Assembly (NCBI GenBank): GCA_040394475.1
Contig: JBEBSD010000046.1
Location: 1-49,645, forward strand
DNA length: 49,645 nucleotides
Direction of reading: 5' to 3'
DNA from: JBEBSD01 sp040394475
Lineage (GTDB): Bacteria > Bacteroidota > Bacteroidia > Cytophagales > Spirosomataceae
In this document: one piece after another, positions 1 through 9,049 of the stretch
Layout of the letters: each line of letters begins with the position of its first letter
Position numbering within the stretch: position 1 is the first letter of the stretch
The notes under the pieces: generated by a model
Seen by the model: the letters and a program-made list of their open reading frames with translations, nothing else
The model's database searches: none
What the model was told of the DNA's origin: nothing
Position numbers and translations under genes: made by a program

Positions 1-145
1 TGTGGACCTCTGTGCAGTCCTCCGTGCAACTCGGTGTTACTTTTGCGGGTTTGACAGAAAGTAAAACAGAGAATGCGCTAAGGAGGGCTAAAAACTTTGT
101 GGACCTCTGTGCAGTCCTCCGTGCAACTCGGTGTTACTTTTGCGG
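1..145. repeat. Pair of 48-bp direct repeats
   Basis: Bases 1-48 and 98-145 are identical, separated by a 49-bp spacer. Each copy has weak internal periodicity of 11-12 nt (CCTCTGTGCAGT, then CCTCCGTGCAAC, then TCGGTGTTAC). The window begins inside the first copy, so more copies may lie upstream. The second copy ends 13 nt before the start codon of the TRIC-like gene. The repeat has an open reading frame through it, but that is a by-product. From memory, CTCTGTG/CTCCGTG words recur between genes in many bacteria; that was not checked. Confidence 0.85.
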
Positions 146-158
146 ATTGCATCACTAC

Positions 159-773
159 ATGGATATGAGTATTCAATACATTCTGGAAATCATTGGTACG
201 TTTGCCTTCGCTATTTCAGGAGCGTTGGCGGTGAAAGATACGGACTACCACGACTGGTTCGCGGCCAGCTTTACCGCATTTTTGACATCCATCGGAGGCG
301 GGACCTTGCGGGATGTCCTGCTTGGCAGCTATCCGTTGGTATGGGTCAGTGACATCCGGCTGATTTATACGATCATGGCGGCTTTAGGGGTTACGTTTAT
401 TTTCTATAAGCGGTTGATCCGGTGGCGGCGGACTATGTTCCTGTTCGATACCTTCGGAATCGCCTTATTTACTATTGTCGGTACGGAAAAAGCGCTGAGC
501 CTCGGGGTGAGGCCGGAAATTGCTGCTATCATGGGGGTTTTTTCGGCCGTGATGGGAGGCGCCATCCGGGATGTGATGACCAATGAGTTGCCTATTATTT
601 ACCGGAAGGAGGTCTATGCAACGGCCTGTTTTGCAGGGGCCGTCTGTTACCTCGTAATGGATGGACTGGGCGCTCAGCGCATAGTGGCTTTTCTGACGGC
701 TTCTATCCTGATTATCGTCATAAGGATTCTGGCGGTACGGTACAGATGGCAGGTCCCTAAATTTTTCAGGTAA
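159..773 (+). CDS. TRIC/UPF0126 family membrane protein (YicG-like)
   Basis: Small integral membrane protein of the trimeric intracellular cation channel family (formerly UPF0126, YicG type). The fold is an internal duplication, and both halves are visible: GGGTLRDVLLG near residues 45-55 and GGAIRDVMTN near residues 132-142, each between hydrophobic helices. The second half is followed by RKEVYATAC, matching the conserved K-E-V segment of the family. Bacterial TRIC proteins conduct monovalent cations; the physiological role here is unknown. The reading frame is open upstream to base 12, but that stretch is the 48-bp repeat and has no family similarity, so I start at the ATG at 159 (204 aa, normal for the family); ATG 165 is an alternative. 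The gene is monocistronic as far as seen. Confidence 0.85.
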   Translation: MDMSIQYILEIIGTFAFAISGALAVKDTDYHDWFAASFTAFLTSIGGGTLRDVLLGSYPLVWVSDIRLIYTIMAALGVTFIFYKRLIRWRRTMFLFDTFGIALFTIVGTEKALSLGVRPEIAAIMGVFSAVMGGAIRDVMTNELPIIYRKEVYATACFAGAVCYLVMDGLGAQRIVAFLTASILIIVIRILAVRYRWQVPKFFR

Positions 774-918
774 TTATTCACGCTTATAAGCCGACCTCCG
801 CAGGTTCATCATGGTCAGAGTTTCCACCGACCGCCTATAAGCTGTTTACATGCTGCCAATGCAATTAACGATAGGGCCATCTCGTTGGAAAACAAGATAA
901 CCTTCTAAACCTGGCGCC

Positions 919-2034
919 ATGCTCCGACGATTATCCGTCCTTTTTCTCATTTTCCTGTGGATAGGAGGGTGTTCGAAAAAAGGAGATCCTGACCCCCAGC
1001 CTCTCAGCCGTTCCCAAAGGCAAATTGTATTGAACAGTATCGGGAACCAACTGATTACGGGTGGATTTGTCGATTTCCAGACTTCAGTCAATAACCTGAG
1101 GTATCAGGTGGAACAATTCAAAAAGGATCTGGTCAGCCATCAAAAGCTGAATGATGTGAAAGGAGCATGGCTTCAATGTGCGGTTGCCTGGAAACGTGTT
1201 TCGTTGTTCACGTTTGGTCCGGTAGACGAATCTTTCGTTACTGCCGGTATTTACGGTCTTCCGGATACCGACGGGATCGAAACGCTCATCACCGGGAGCC
1301 TGGATCCAATTGACAGCATCTATGTCAGAGGGCTCGGGCCGGGTTACCAGGGGCTGCAGGCCGTTGAGTACCTGTTATACGGGAGGGGAGACAATCAGGC
1401 GACTATCAATTTATTTACCCGGGAGGGAAGCAACGGGCGACGGCTGGCGTATTTGGAGGCACTCGGTGCTGTACTCCAGGCGTATGCAGATCAGGCGCTG
1501 ATGGGATGGAGCCGCGGCGGGGAGAATTACGTAGCTGCCTTTATAGCAGCCGACGGGAGCGGTCAGGATGCTTCGCTGGGTAAAATCGTTTATAAAATGG
1601 TTGACCTGGTTGCACTTATGCGGAAAGAGAGGTTGGGTCGTCCGAAAGGTATCTACGACAATGGTATTCCACAACCCGGCGCCGTTGACGGGAAATACAG
1701 CAACAAATCGCTTGAACTCTTCCGGGCAGAACTGGAAGCGCTGGCTGCGGCCTTTACGGGTGTGAGAGACAGCCATTCCTCATCCGTTGGTAGTGCGTCG
1801 GGGATCCTGATGCTCCTGGAAATAGTAGCGAAGGAGTCGGATAGTGAATCGGTTGCGCCTCTCATTACCGCACAGTTGTCAACTATTTATTCACAGTCAA
1901 TGTCAATTAATGAACCCCTGAAGGATGCGTTGGTTTCGCAGCCGCAACAGGTAGACGAGTTATACAAGGCCGTTGAGAAACTGGAAACACTGATGCTGGA
2001 GGAAATGATGCAGGCCCTTCACTATAAAAATTAA
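919..2034 (+). CDS. Imelysin-like lipoprotein (peptidase M75 family)
   Basis: Predicted outer-surface or periplasmic lipoprotein: a short N-terminal hydrophobic segment ends in the lipobox WIGGC (Cys18). The 371-aa body matches the all-helical imelysin family (ICMP, EfeO, IrpA), proteins tied to iron acquisition and binding: note AWKRVSLFTFGPV early and GLQAVEYLLYG in the middle. The family signature is GxHxxE; here residues 145-150 read G-L-Q-A-V-E, so the metal-binding His is replaced by Gln147 while Glu150 is kept. This may mean altered or lost metal binding. The usual partners (di-haem peroxidase, TonB-dependent receptor, second imelysin) are not adjacent. Family call is firm; function is inferred from the family only. 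Confidence 0.8.
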   Translation: MLRRLSVLFLIFLWIGGCSKKGDPDPQPLSRSQRQIVLNSIGNQLITGGFVDFQTSVNNLRYQVEQFKKDLVSHQKLNDVKGAWLQCAVAWKRVSLFTFGPVDESFVTAGIYGLPDTDGIETLITGSLDPIDSIYVRGLGPGYQGLQAVEYLLYGRGDNQATINLFTREGSNGRRLAYLEALGAVLQAYADQALMGWSRGGENYVAAFIAADGSGQDASLGKIVYKMVDLVALMRKERLGRPKGIYDNGIPQPGAVDGKYSNKSLELFRAELEALAAAFTGVRDSHSSSVGSASGILMLLEIVAKESDSESVAPLITAQLSTIYSQSMSINEPLKDALVSQPQQVDELYKAVEKLETLMLEEMMQALHYKN

Positions 2035-2118
2035 GAAATCTCCGTAATAGAAAGCCATTTACCTTTATAAAGTGGTAATCTATTTAATTACAGTGGTTTA
2101 GCGGTTCAGGAATAGGTG

Positions 2119-2195
2119 AACCGGCCGCTGACAACCGATCGCTGATTCCTGATCGCCGGCCGCCGACCGCCGGCCGCTGATCGCCGACTGCTGCA
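2119..2195. repeat. Heptanucleotide array A (NNCYGAY type)
   Basis: Eleven consecutive 7-nt units in unbroken phase. Examples of units are CGCTGAC, AACCGAT, CGCTGAT, TCCTGAT and CGCCGAC; the shared core is C-C/T-G followed by A/G and T/C. It is more GC-rich than the other arrays because of CGCCGGC units. It lies between the imelysin-like gene and the GT4 glycosyltransferase, ending about 41 nt before the start codon of the latter. No spacer or coding content is visible. Confidence 0.8.
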
Positions 2196-2236
2196 TTATC
2201 GGTTCTTCCTGCTTATTTTTAGGCAAATTTTCCACA

Positions 2237-3502
2237 ATGGTTATACACTTGAGCACTTACCACTTGTCGGGCGGAGCGGCTGTGGCGGCAACAAGATTGC
2301 ACCGTGCCTTGTGCAGGCAGGGGATTGCCTCCAGCCTGCTTTCGGATCTTCCTTCCGGTGCGGAGGAAGGAGTGGCTGCCCTGAGTAATACATTCTGGCA
2401 AAAAAAGGAACACTGGGTACGCTTTACTGCAGAACGACTTTGTTTTTTGCCGTATGAAAAGGACAAGCGCGTGCGATTCGCTTTTTCTCCTGCCCGTGTC
2501 GGAGTCGATCTGAGTGAGCATCCGCTGATCAGAGCAGCGGATATCATTCATGTGCATTGGGTGAATTTTGGTTTTTTGTCGGTCGGTTCGTTGAAAAAGC
2601 TTTTCCTGCTGGGTAAACCGGTGGTCTGGACCTTCCACGATATGTGGCCTTTTACGGGCGGATGCCATCACAGCGGGGAATGTGAAAACTACCGGAAGGA
2701 ATGCGGGAATTGTAAGTTTTTACGAAATCCGGGGGTGAATGATTTGTCGCACCGCGGTTGGACGGCAAAGGCGGGAGCCTATACGGCCGTACCATTTGCT
2801 GCTGTAACCTGCAGCCGCTGGCTCGAAGGCAGGGCCCGGTCGAGCAGTTTGCTGAAAAATTTCCGGATTACAACCATACCCAACCCGATTGATACTGAAC
2901 AATTCAGGCACGGAGACAAACGGGCGTCCCGCTCCTTACTGGGATTAGCTCCTGATAAAGATTATATACTATTTGCTGCTGCAAAGGTAAGCGCGACGGG
3001 CAAGGGGTTTCATTTTTTCAGGCAGGCCGTTCAGCTGCTGGTTGAAAAAAATCCGACCATCGTGCATTCCGTCGAATTGTTGGTTTTAGGGAAAGGGAGT
3101 GAAGAATCCTTAACCGACCTTCCGCTGAAGGCTACCAGTATGGGATATTTGCAGGATGCTGAACAGATCGGGCGGGTGTACAATGCTGCTTCTATGTTTG
3201 TAACCACTTCGCTGGAGGAGAACCTCCCCAATACGATCATGGAAGCGATGGCTTGCGGGACCCCGGCGGTGGGATTCAGCACGGGGGGAATCCCGGAAAT
3301 GATTGACCACCTGGAAAATGGGTATGTGGCCGCTTATAAATCGGCGGAATCGGTCCGGGATGGGATTGTCTGGGTGTTGGAGCAAGGGGAGGAACTGGGT
3401 GAAAAAGCCCGTGCCAAGGTGGTCCGGACCTACGCGGAGGATATCGTGGCCCGCCAGTATAACCAATTGTATACCGCGCTTTTGGAGAATAAACGGCCGT
3501 GA
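2237..3502 (+). CDS. Glycosyltransferase family 4 (GT-B fold)
   Basis: 421-aa GT-B glycosyltransferase, probably acting at the cytoplasmic face in surface polysaccharide or glycolipid synthesis. The N-terminal domain opens with a Rossmann-like HLSTYHLSGGAAVAATRL. The C-terminal domain has the retaining-GT E-x7-E motif (Glu328 and Glu336 in EENLPNTIMEAMACG) followed by GTPAVGFSTGGIPEMI, which binds the nucleotide sugar. A Cys cluster near residues 140-165 (CHHSGECENYRKECGNC) is of a kind seen in some GT4 enzymes of capsule and O-antigen loci and may bind a metal. A GT2 enzyme follows after 76 nt on the same strand, so the pair likely works in one pathway. Donor and acceptor cannot be told from sequence. 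Confidence 0.9.
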   Translation: MVIHLSTYHLSGGAAVAATRLHRALCRQGIASSLLSDLPSGAEEGVAALSNTFWQKKEHWVRFTAERLCFLPYEKDKRVRFAFSPARVGVDLSEHPLIRAADIIHVHWVNFGFLSVGSLKKLFLLGKPVVWTFHDMWPFTGGCHHSGECENYRKECGNCKFLRNPGVNDLSHRGWTAKAGAYTAVPFAAVTCSRWLEGRARSSSLLKNFRITTIPNPIDTEQFRHGDKRASRSLLGLAPDKDYILFAAAKVSATGKGFHFFRQAVQLLVEKNPTIVHSVELLVLGKGSEESLTDLPLKATSMGYLQDAEQIGRVYNAASMFVTTSLEENLPNTIMEAMACGTPAVGFSTGGIPEMIDHLENGYVAAYKSAESVRDGIVWVLEQGEELGEKARAKVVRTYAEDIVARQYNQLYTALLENKRP

Positions 3503-3578
3503 GCCGGCGGCCCGGAAAACCGGGTTTCCGCTGGTGAACAAATGTGGCCGGTAACAGTTAATCGGATAGGCTTCCGGA

Positions 3579-4352
3579 ATGATGATCGATTTAACCCTGA
3601 TAACGGTGACCTATAACGCCGACCGGTTTATAGACCGTACGCTTAAGAGCGTGGAGGCTGCTTTCCGCGAAAAGCCCGGCGACTTCCAGGTGGAATACCT
3701 GGTGATAGACGGAGGATCTGCGGACACGACCCGGCAGCGGGTGGAGCATTACCCGCAACTGGGGATCCGGTGGCGGTCGGAACCGGATGACGGCTTGTAT
3801 GATGCGATGAACAAAGGATTGGAAGAAGCCGCCGGCCGCTATGTATGGTTTCTGAATGCAGGAGATGAAATGTATGATCCCGCAGTCCTGAAACGGCTGG
3901 CGGAAGCCTTTCACAACCGGTGCGATGTCTATTTCAGTGATGCCATGCTGGTGCGGGAGGACGGTACGGAAATCGGGCTGAGGAGTGAAAAGACTCCCCA
4001 TAGCCTGCCCGCCCTTATCAACTGGAGGGATATGAAACTGGGTATGAAGGTATGCCATCAGGCTTTTATTGTAAACAGGGAGATTGCACCCCGGTACGAT
4101 ATGCATAACCTGAGTGCAGACCTGGATTGGGAAATTGTGTCGCTGAAGCGCTCTGCGTCGAACTATCGGATACCGGTACCCCTGTGCCGTTACCTGGTGG
4201 GGGGGCTGTCGGTACAGAACCACCGCAGGTCGCTGCTGGATCGTTGGAAGGTGCTGAAACGGCACTTCGGAATGACCGGAGCCCTGTGGAACCACGTTCG
4301 GATTATGGCGCGGGGGGCATTGTTTCTCCTGTGCCGCGGGAAATACTGGTAA
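3579..4352 (+). CDS. Glycosyltransferase family 2 (GT-A fold)
   Basis: 257-aa GT-A transferase. It opens with the typical β-strand and nucleotide loop DLTLITVTYNADRFIDRTL; EPDDGLYDAMNKGLEEA and the metal-binding region FLNAGDEMYDP follow. The HNLSADLDWEI stretch near residues 175-185 fits the acceptor/catalytic ED-like region of GT2 enzymes of the WcaA/colanic-acid-like type. No membrane segment is obvious, so it is probably cytosolic or peripheral. It follows the GT4 gene and probably extends the same glycan. The start could be ATG 3579 or ATG 3582. The next gene begins more than 200 nt downstream and has its own promoter-like element, so this is likely the end of the unit. Confidence 0.88.
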   Translation: MMIDLTLITVTYNADRFIDRTLKSVEAAFREKPGDFQVEYLVIDGGSADTTRQRVEHYPQLGIRWRSEPDDGLYDAMNKGLEEAAGRYVWFLNAGDEMYDPAVLKRLAEAFHNRCDVYFSDAMLVREDGTEIGLRSEKTPHSLPALINWRDMKLGMKVCHQAFIVNREIAPRYDMHNLSADLDWEIVSLKRSASNYRIPVPLCRYLVGGLSVQNHRRSLLDRWKVLKRHFGMTGALWNHVRIMARGALFLLCRGKYW

Positions 4353-4547
4353 TTGCCGCGACGGGTTTTGAACGACTTTTTATTCGTGTATTGGTGGCAA
4401 GCTTTTAACTCAGAAGTATGTTTTGGAACATTTTATCACATTGAATTCCGGTTTGTGCCAAACTTTTAGCTAAATTTCAAAACCTTTGCCTTTTGCAACG
4501 CCTGTAGAGGCTTTTTCGTACAAGAGAAAGAAGCATTAACGATAAAA

Positions 4548-4555
4548 TAGATTTG
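4548..4555 (+). promoter_or_regulatory. Bacteroidota -7 element upstream of susC-like gene
   Basis: TAGATTTG matches the Bacteroidota housekeeping -7 consensus TAnnTTTG, 22 nt before the likely ATG at 4578. No clear TTTG box is found at the expected -33 distance (a T-run at 4512-4516 is the nearest), so the match is partial. Confidence 0.4.
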
Positions 4556-4577
4556 CATACTTGTTTACCTGTGATTG

Positions 4578-7500
4578 ATGACTAAATACGGTGCGCTTGC
4601 AGGGCTACTCCTGATCATACTGGGGCTGAACGCCCCTGTCCGGGCCCAAAACCGGAATATTACCGGTAGCATTACTCTGGCGAAGGACGGGAGCGCCCTT
4701 CCGGGTGTCAGTGTGTTGGTAAAGGGAACTGCTATCGGGACCATCACCAATCTGGAGGGGCAGTATACGATCGCGGTTCCGGGAGGAACCCACGTGCTTG
4801 TCTATTCTTTCATCGGCCTGGAAACACAGGAGATTACAGTAGGAGGGGGGCGCTCGGTAGTCAATGTGCTGATGGAAGAGAGTCAGACCGAACTGGCCCA
4901 GGTAGTCGTGACCGGATACCACCAGCTCCAGCGCCGGGACGTCATCGGCTCGATCACCTCCCTCAAAAGTGATAAGTTTAAAGACCTGCCGGTAACGGGG
5001 TTTGACCAGGCACTGCAGGGACAGGCAGCGGGTGTACAGGTAAGCCAGTCCTCAGGAACCCCCGGTGGGGGAATCGCTATCCGGATTCGAGGCAATACTT
5101 CCATCTCGGCGTCCAACCGTCCCCTGTTTATCGTTGATGGCACTCCTGTGTTCGATGGAAGGGTGTCCGGGAGGGATTTCGGCGGACAAAACGACAACTC
5201 GCTGGCGGTGGTCAATCCGAATGATATCGAGTCGGTAGAGGTTTTAAAGGATGCTTCTGCGAAAGCGATTTACGGCTCAAGAGGCGCCAACGGTGTGGTG
5301 ATTATTACCACCAAGCGGGGAAAAAATAATAAGACAACGATCACGGCCGATGTTCAGCGGGGAATCGTTGAGCTGATCGGCAAACCAAAATTGATGAATT
5401 CCACTGAACTCGTGGAATTGCAGCGGGAGGCGGCGCTGGCCGGCGGCAGCAATCCGGATATGATGGGACTTATAGCCGGCGTGACCGACCTCGTGGATAC
5501 CGACTGGATAAGCGAAGTACTGCGCCGCGGTATCCTCCAGCAATATCAGGTCGCTGCAGCGGGAGGAAACGAGAAAACCCGGTTTTATCTCAGTGGGAAT
5601 GTCAGGGATGAAGAAGGAGTACAGCTGAACAACCGCTTTACGCGCTATACAGGATCGCTCAATCTGGATCACGCTGCCAATACCAAACTTAAATTCGGCG
5701 CCAATATTAATGTCTCCATGACCCAGAACGACCGGGTGAAGGGGGATAACTTCCTGGACGGGGTGTACTCCGGGGCTATTAAGAGCCTGCCGTATTACAG
5801 CCCGTACGACGAACAAGGCAGGCTCTATGTTCCCAACGATCCGAATTACGCTGAATTTCCCAATTTCAATCCCGTGGGACAGGCGCTGCTTCCCCGGTTT
5901 CGTACGTATGGATTGAAAATGATCGCTGGGGCCAATGTCGATATAGAACTGGCCAGGGACATTAAGCTCCGGACGAAAGTGAGTATGGACTATAACAATT
6001 CGGAAGAAGACCAGTATGAGCCTTCCACTACAGCTATTGGCGGCTATCTTGCCAGCGTGGGAGGAAAGGGGTACGGCGTGTATCTTACCAGTACTCTTTA
6101 TACCCTCGTCAATTCCAACGTGCTGACGTATTATAAAGCGTTCGGAGAAGGCCACCAACTCAATCTGCTGCTGGGAAATGAAATTATCCATAGCCAGGAA
6201 CGCTCATCGGATGTAAGCGGCAGGTTGTTCCCCAGTGATCAGTTTACCTATATCAGCTCGGCCGGCGTGGTGGATGCGGGCGGTTCTTTTTATTCTCAAA
6301 GCGGCCTGATGTCCTATTTCGGAGAAGCGAAATACGATTTCAACGAAAAATATTACCTGAGTGGTACGGCCCGGTTTGATGGATCCTCGCGATTTGGAAG
6401 AAGCAGGCGTTACGGTTTTTTCCCTTCGGTATCGGCCGGATGGCGCCTTTCTCAGGAGCCGTTCCTGGAATCACTTGCCTTTCTTGACGACCTGAAACTG
6501 CGCGGGAGCTACGGTTTTACCGGGAATGAACGGATTGGAAATTTCCAATACCTGGGAACCTGGGCGAGTGTCACCTATAACGGCAATACGGGGGTCAGCC
6601 CAAACCGGCTTCCCAACAATCAGCTGCAGTGGGAGCGTACCAGGGAGGCCAATCTCGGGGTAGACGCGGCGTTCTGGGATGGCAGGGTAAAAGTCACGGC
6701 AGATGTCTATCATAACCTGACCGACAATCTGTTGTTTGCAGAACCAATTCCCCTGACAACCGGCTATAGCTCCATCCAGGGTAACATCGGACAGGTCGCC
6801 AATAAAGGGATCGAGCTTTCGATCGCTACCGAGAATCTTACCGGGGACCTGAAGTGGACCACTGACCTGAATGTGACGCATAACCAGAACCTGGTGAGGC
6901 TGCTCGCGAATGGCGACACCTTGTACCGCGGCTATACGGCCGATGGCGTAGGGAGTACAAATGCCGTTTTGGAAGGACAGCCGCTGGGTACGTTCTGGGG
7001 GCTTCAGTTCCTGGGAGTGGACCCGGCAACCGGAGATGCCTTGTATGAAGATTTAAACGGCGACGGAAAGATCTCTCCCGATGACGGCCAGGTGATCGGG
7101 AATGCCCAGCCCAAACTGTACGGAGGACTGACCAACCGCTTTTCCTGGAACGGTATCGACCTGAGTGTTTTCTTCCATTTTATGTACGGGAATAAGGTGC
7201 TGAACCTAACCAATGCAACCTTGCTCAATGCGGGGACCGATCTTGAAAACAACCAATCGAAGGCTGCCCTCAGACGGTGGCGCCAGGAAGGGGATGTAAC
7301 GGACGTTCCCCGCTATGAGCTGGGAAACACCTATAATAATTATCACAGTTCGAGGTTTTTAGAAGACGGATCCTTCCTGCGGTTGAAAAATGTGGCGCTG
7401 GGTTATACGCTTCCGGAGGCCTGGGTCCGTAAAGTGGGGCTGCAGCGTGCCCGGATTTTTGTGTCGGGGAATAATATCTGGACCTTAAAGCGTTATTCCG

Positions 7501-7613
7501 GGGTGGATCCGGAGGTAAGCACGCTGGACGGATCCACCGTTTCGCAGGGAATTGATTTTTTTACGCTGCCCCAGGTGAAAACCATACAGGGAGGGTTTAC
7601 CCTTTCATTCTAG
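4578..7613 (+). CDS. SusC/RagA family TonB-dependent outer-membrane transporter
   Basis: Outer-membrane β-barrel that imports large ligands together with its SusD partner, powered by TonB. Order: signal peptide ending near PVRAQ; CarboxypepD_reg-like domain (roughly residues 27-105, with GSALPGVSVLVKGT); the SusC signature QVVVTGY; the plug domain with RIRGNTSISASNRPLFIVDG and VEVLKDASAKAIYGSRGANG; then a long barrel ending in the aromatic terminus GGFTLSF. About 1011 aa, normal for the family. A TTG at 4575 is in frame, but ATG 4578 gives a better signal peptide. First gene of the 4578-12882 operon; the susD-like gene follows after 21 nt. No ECF sigma/FecR pair sits beside it. Substrate is unknown, but the operon's own protease suggests peptides. 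Confidence 0.95.
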   Translation: MTKYGALAGLLLIILGLNAPVRAQNRNITGSITLAKDGSALPGVSVLVKGTAIGTITNLEGQYTIAVPGGTHVLVYSFIGLETQEITVGGGRSVVNVLMEESQTELAQVVVTGYHQLQRRDVIGSITSLKSDKFKDLPVTGFDQALQGQAAGVQVSQSSGTPGGGIAIRIRGNTSISASNRPLFIVDGTPVFDGRVSGRDFGGQNDNSLAVVNPNDIESVEVLKDASAKAIYGSRGANGVVIITTKRGKNNKTTITADVQRGIVELIGKPKLMNSTELVELQREAALAGGSNPDMMGLIAGVTDLVDTDWISEVLRRGILQQYQVAAAGGNEKTRFYLSGNVRDEEGVQLNNRFTRYTGSLNLDHAANTKLKFGANINVSMTQNDRVKGDNFLDGVYSGAIKSLPYYSPYDEQGRLYVPNDPNYAEFPNFNPVGQALLPRFRTYGLKMIAGANVDIELARDIKLRTKVSMDYNNSEEDQYEPSTTAIGGYLASVGGKGYGVYLTSTLYTLVNSNVLTYYKAFGEGHQLNLLLGNEIIHSQERSSDVSGRLFPSDQFTYISSAGVVDAGGSFYSQSGLMSYFGEAKYDFNEKYYLSGTARFDGSSRFGRSRRYGFFPSVSAGWRLSQEPFLESLAFLDDLKLRGSYGFTGNERIGNFQYLGTWASVTYNGNTGVSPNRLPNNQLQWERTREANLGVDAAFWDGRVKVTADVYHNLTDNLLFAEPIPLTTGYSSIQGNIGQVANKGIELSIATENLTGDLKWTTDLNVTHNQNLVRLLANGDTLYRGYTADGVGSTNAVLEGQPLGTFWGLQFLGVDPATGDALYEDLNGDGKISPDDGQVIGNAQPKLYGGLTNRFSWNGIDLSVFFHFMYGNKVLNLTNATLLNAGTDLENNQSKAALRRWRQEGDVTDVPRYELGNTYNNYHSSRFLEDGSFLRLKNVALGYTLPEAWVRKVGLQRARIFVSGNNIWTLKRYSGVDPEVSTLDGSTVSQGIDFFTLPQVKTIQGGFTLSF

Positions 7614-7634
7614 TTTAGCTAACTGTTAAGGCCG

Positions 7635-9035
7635 ATGTTCAGTAACTGCTTAAATAAAATAGGAAAAGCTTGCCTGCTGGCGGTAATGCTCGGAAGTGTT
7701 CACGGATGCCGGGAGATTCTGGAACCGCCTCCCGTGGACCTGCTGGTCGATGAGTTGGTGTTGACGGGCCCGGCAGACATCGAACCGGTACGACTGGGGC
7801 TATACAATGCCTTGCGGAGTTTCGGCTCTACCACCATAATGGCCGGTGATTTTACGGCAGATTACATCCAGCATAACGGCACGTTTACCGATTACAATGA
7901 ACTGGGAAACAAAAACCTCACAGCAGCCAACGGGGCTGTGGCCGCTTTGTGGGGGGGGATTTACGGGGCGGTCTATATTGCTAATTTTATTGAGGAAAAT
8001 ATCGGCCAGGTATCGAAAGTCACCCAGGATGAGAAGGATGTGCTGCTGGCGGAAGCCCGGTTTTGCCGGGGATATGCCTATTTTATTGCAGCCTATACCT
8101 TCGGAGATGTACCCTTGGTAACTACAACGGATGTACAGACCAACCGGAATATTCCCCGTACCAGCAAGGAAGACATCCTGGCCTTTGTCCTGGAAGACTA
8201 TGAGGCGGCTCTGGCAGATCTGCCGGATTTGTGGGATGCGAACTCGAGGGAGGTAAACAAGCAGTTCGCCACCAGGAATGCGGTAAGAGCAGCGCTGGCT
8301 AGGTACTATTTGTATGGCAAGGATTGGATAAATGCAGAAAAGTACGCCACCGAACTTATTAATACCGGTCGCCAGTCGCTGGATTCCAGCTATGTGACGG
8401 TGATTACTACCGAATTTGACTCGGAAACGATCTTTGAAGTGGCGTACGGCAATACCTCCGGCGACGATCCGGGAACGTCTTCTACCGGACTGAATAACCT
8501 GCTGGTGGGCAGAAGAGAGGTAATCCCGTCTAATAATTTTGTCCTGCAGTTACTGACGAATAATGCGGGTACCCGTACAGCCACCATTCGTTTTAATTCC
8601 AGTAACCAACAGGGAAATGACAACGGATGGACGGTGACAAAGTATGGGACACCCGATCAGAGTAACAACAATATCACGTTGTTCAGGCTGGCGGAAACCT
8701 ACCTCATACGTGCCGAAGCAAGGGCGCAACAGGGGAAAATTACCGGGACAGGGGGCGCGCTTGCAGATGTGAATGTGCTGCGTATCCGTGCAAAAGCGCC
8801 GTTGGCCAATTTCAGTACGCAGGCCAATGCCTTGACGGTAATTGAGCAGGAGCGGCTGTATGAACTGGCGTTTGAGGGGCATCGCTGGTTCGATCTGCGC
8901 AGAACAGAGCGTGTGCAGGCGGTAATGTCCGCTTTTTCGCCCAACTGGAGCTCGAAATTTGAACTGTGGCCGGTGCCGCAGGGGGAAATCCAACGAAATC
9001 CTGCCTTGCAAGGCAGTCAAAACCCGGGTTACTAA
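7635..9035 (+). CDS. SusD/RagB family substrate-binding lipoprotein
   Basis: Surface lipoprotein that caps the SusC channel and binds the nutrient. The lipobox is SVHGC (Cys25). The SusD fold is recognised by LLAEARFCRGYAYFIAAYTFGDVPLV in the TPR-like N-terminal half (roughly residues 135-165), LFRLAETYLIRAEARAQQG, and the C-terminal signature ERLYELAFEGHRWFDLRRTERV. At 466 aa it is on the short side, as in RagB-like peptide-binding members rather than starch-type SusD. It is translated 21 nt after the transporter and 14 nt before the next lipoprotein. Family assignment is certain; ligand is inferred only from context. Confidence 0.95.
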   Translation: MFSNCLNKIGKACLLAVMLGSVHGCREILEPPPVDLLVDELVLTGPADIEPVRLGLYNALRSFGSTTIMAGDFTADYIQHNGTFTDYNELGNKNLTAANGAVAALWGGIYGAVYIANFIEENIGQVSKVTQDEKDVLLAEARFCRGYAYFIAAYTFGDVPLVTTTDVQTNRNIPRTSKEDILAFVLEDYEAALADLPDLWDANSREVNKQFATRNAVRAALARYYLYGKDWINAEKYATELINTGRQSLDSSYVTVITTEFDSETIFEVAYGNTSGDDPGTSSTGLNNLLVGRREVIPSNNFVLQLLTNNAGTRTATIRFNSSNQQGNDNGWTVTKYGTPDQSNNNITLFRLAETYLIRAEARAQQGKITGTGGALADVNVLRIRAKAPLANFSTQANALTVIEQERLYELAFEGHRWFDLRRTERVQAVMSAFSPNWSSKFELWPVPQGEIQRNPALQGSQNPGY

Positions 9036-9049
9036 GCTGTCGCAGTAAG

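Noticed and set aside
5277..6191. 304-codon antisense frame inside the susC-like gene
   Set aside because: Shadow of a strongly coding GC-rich gene; the sense frame has full family motifs and the antisense product shows none.
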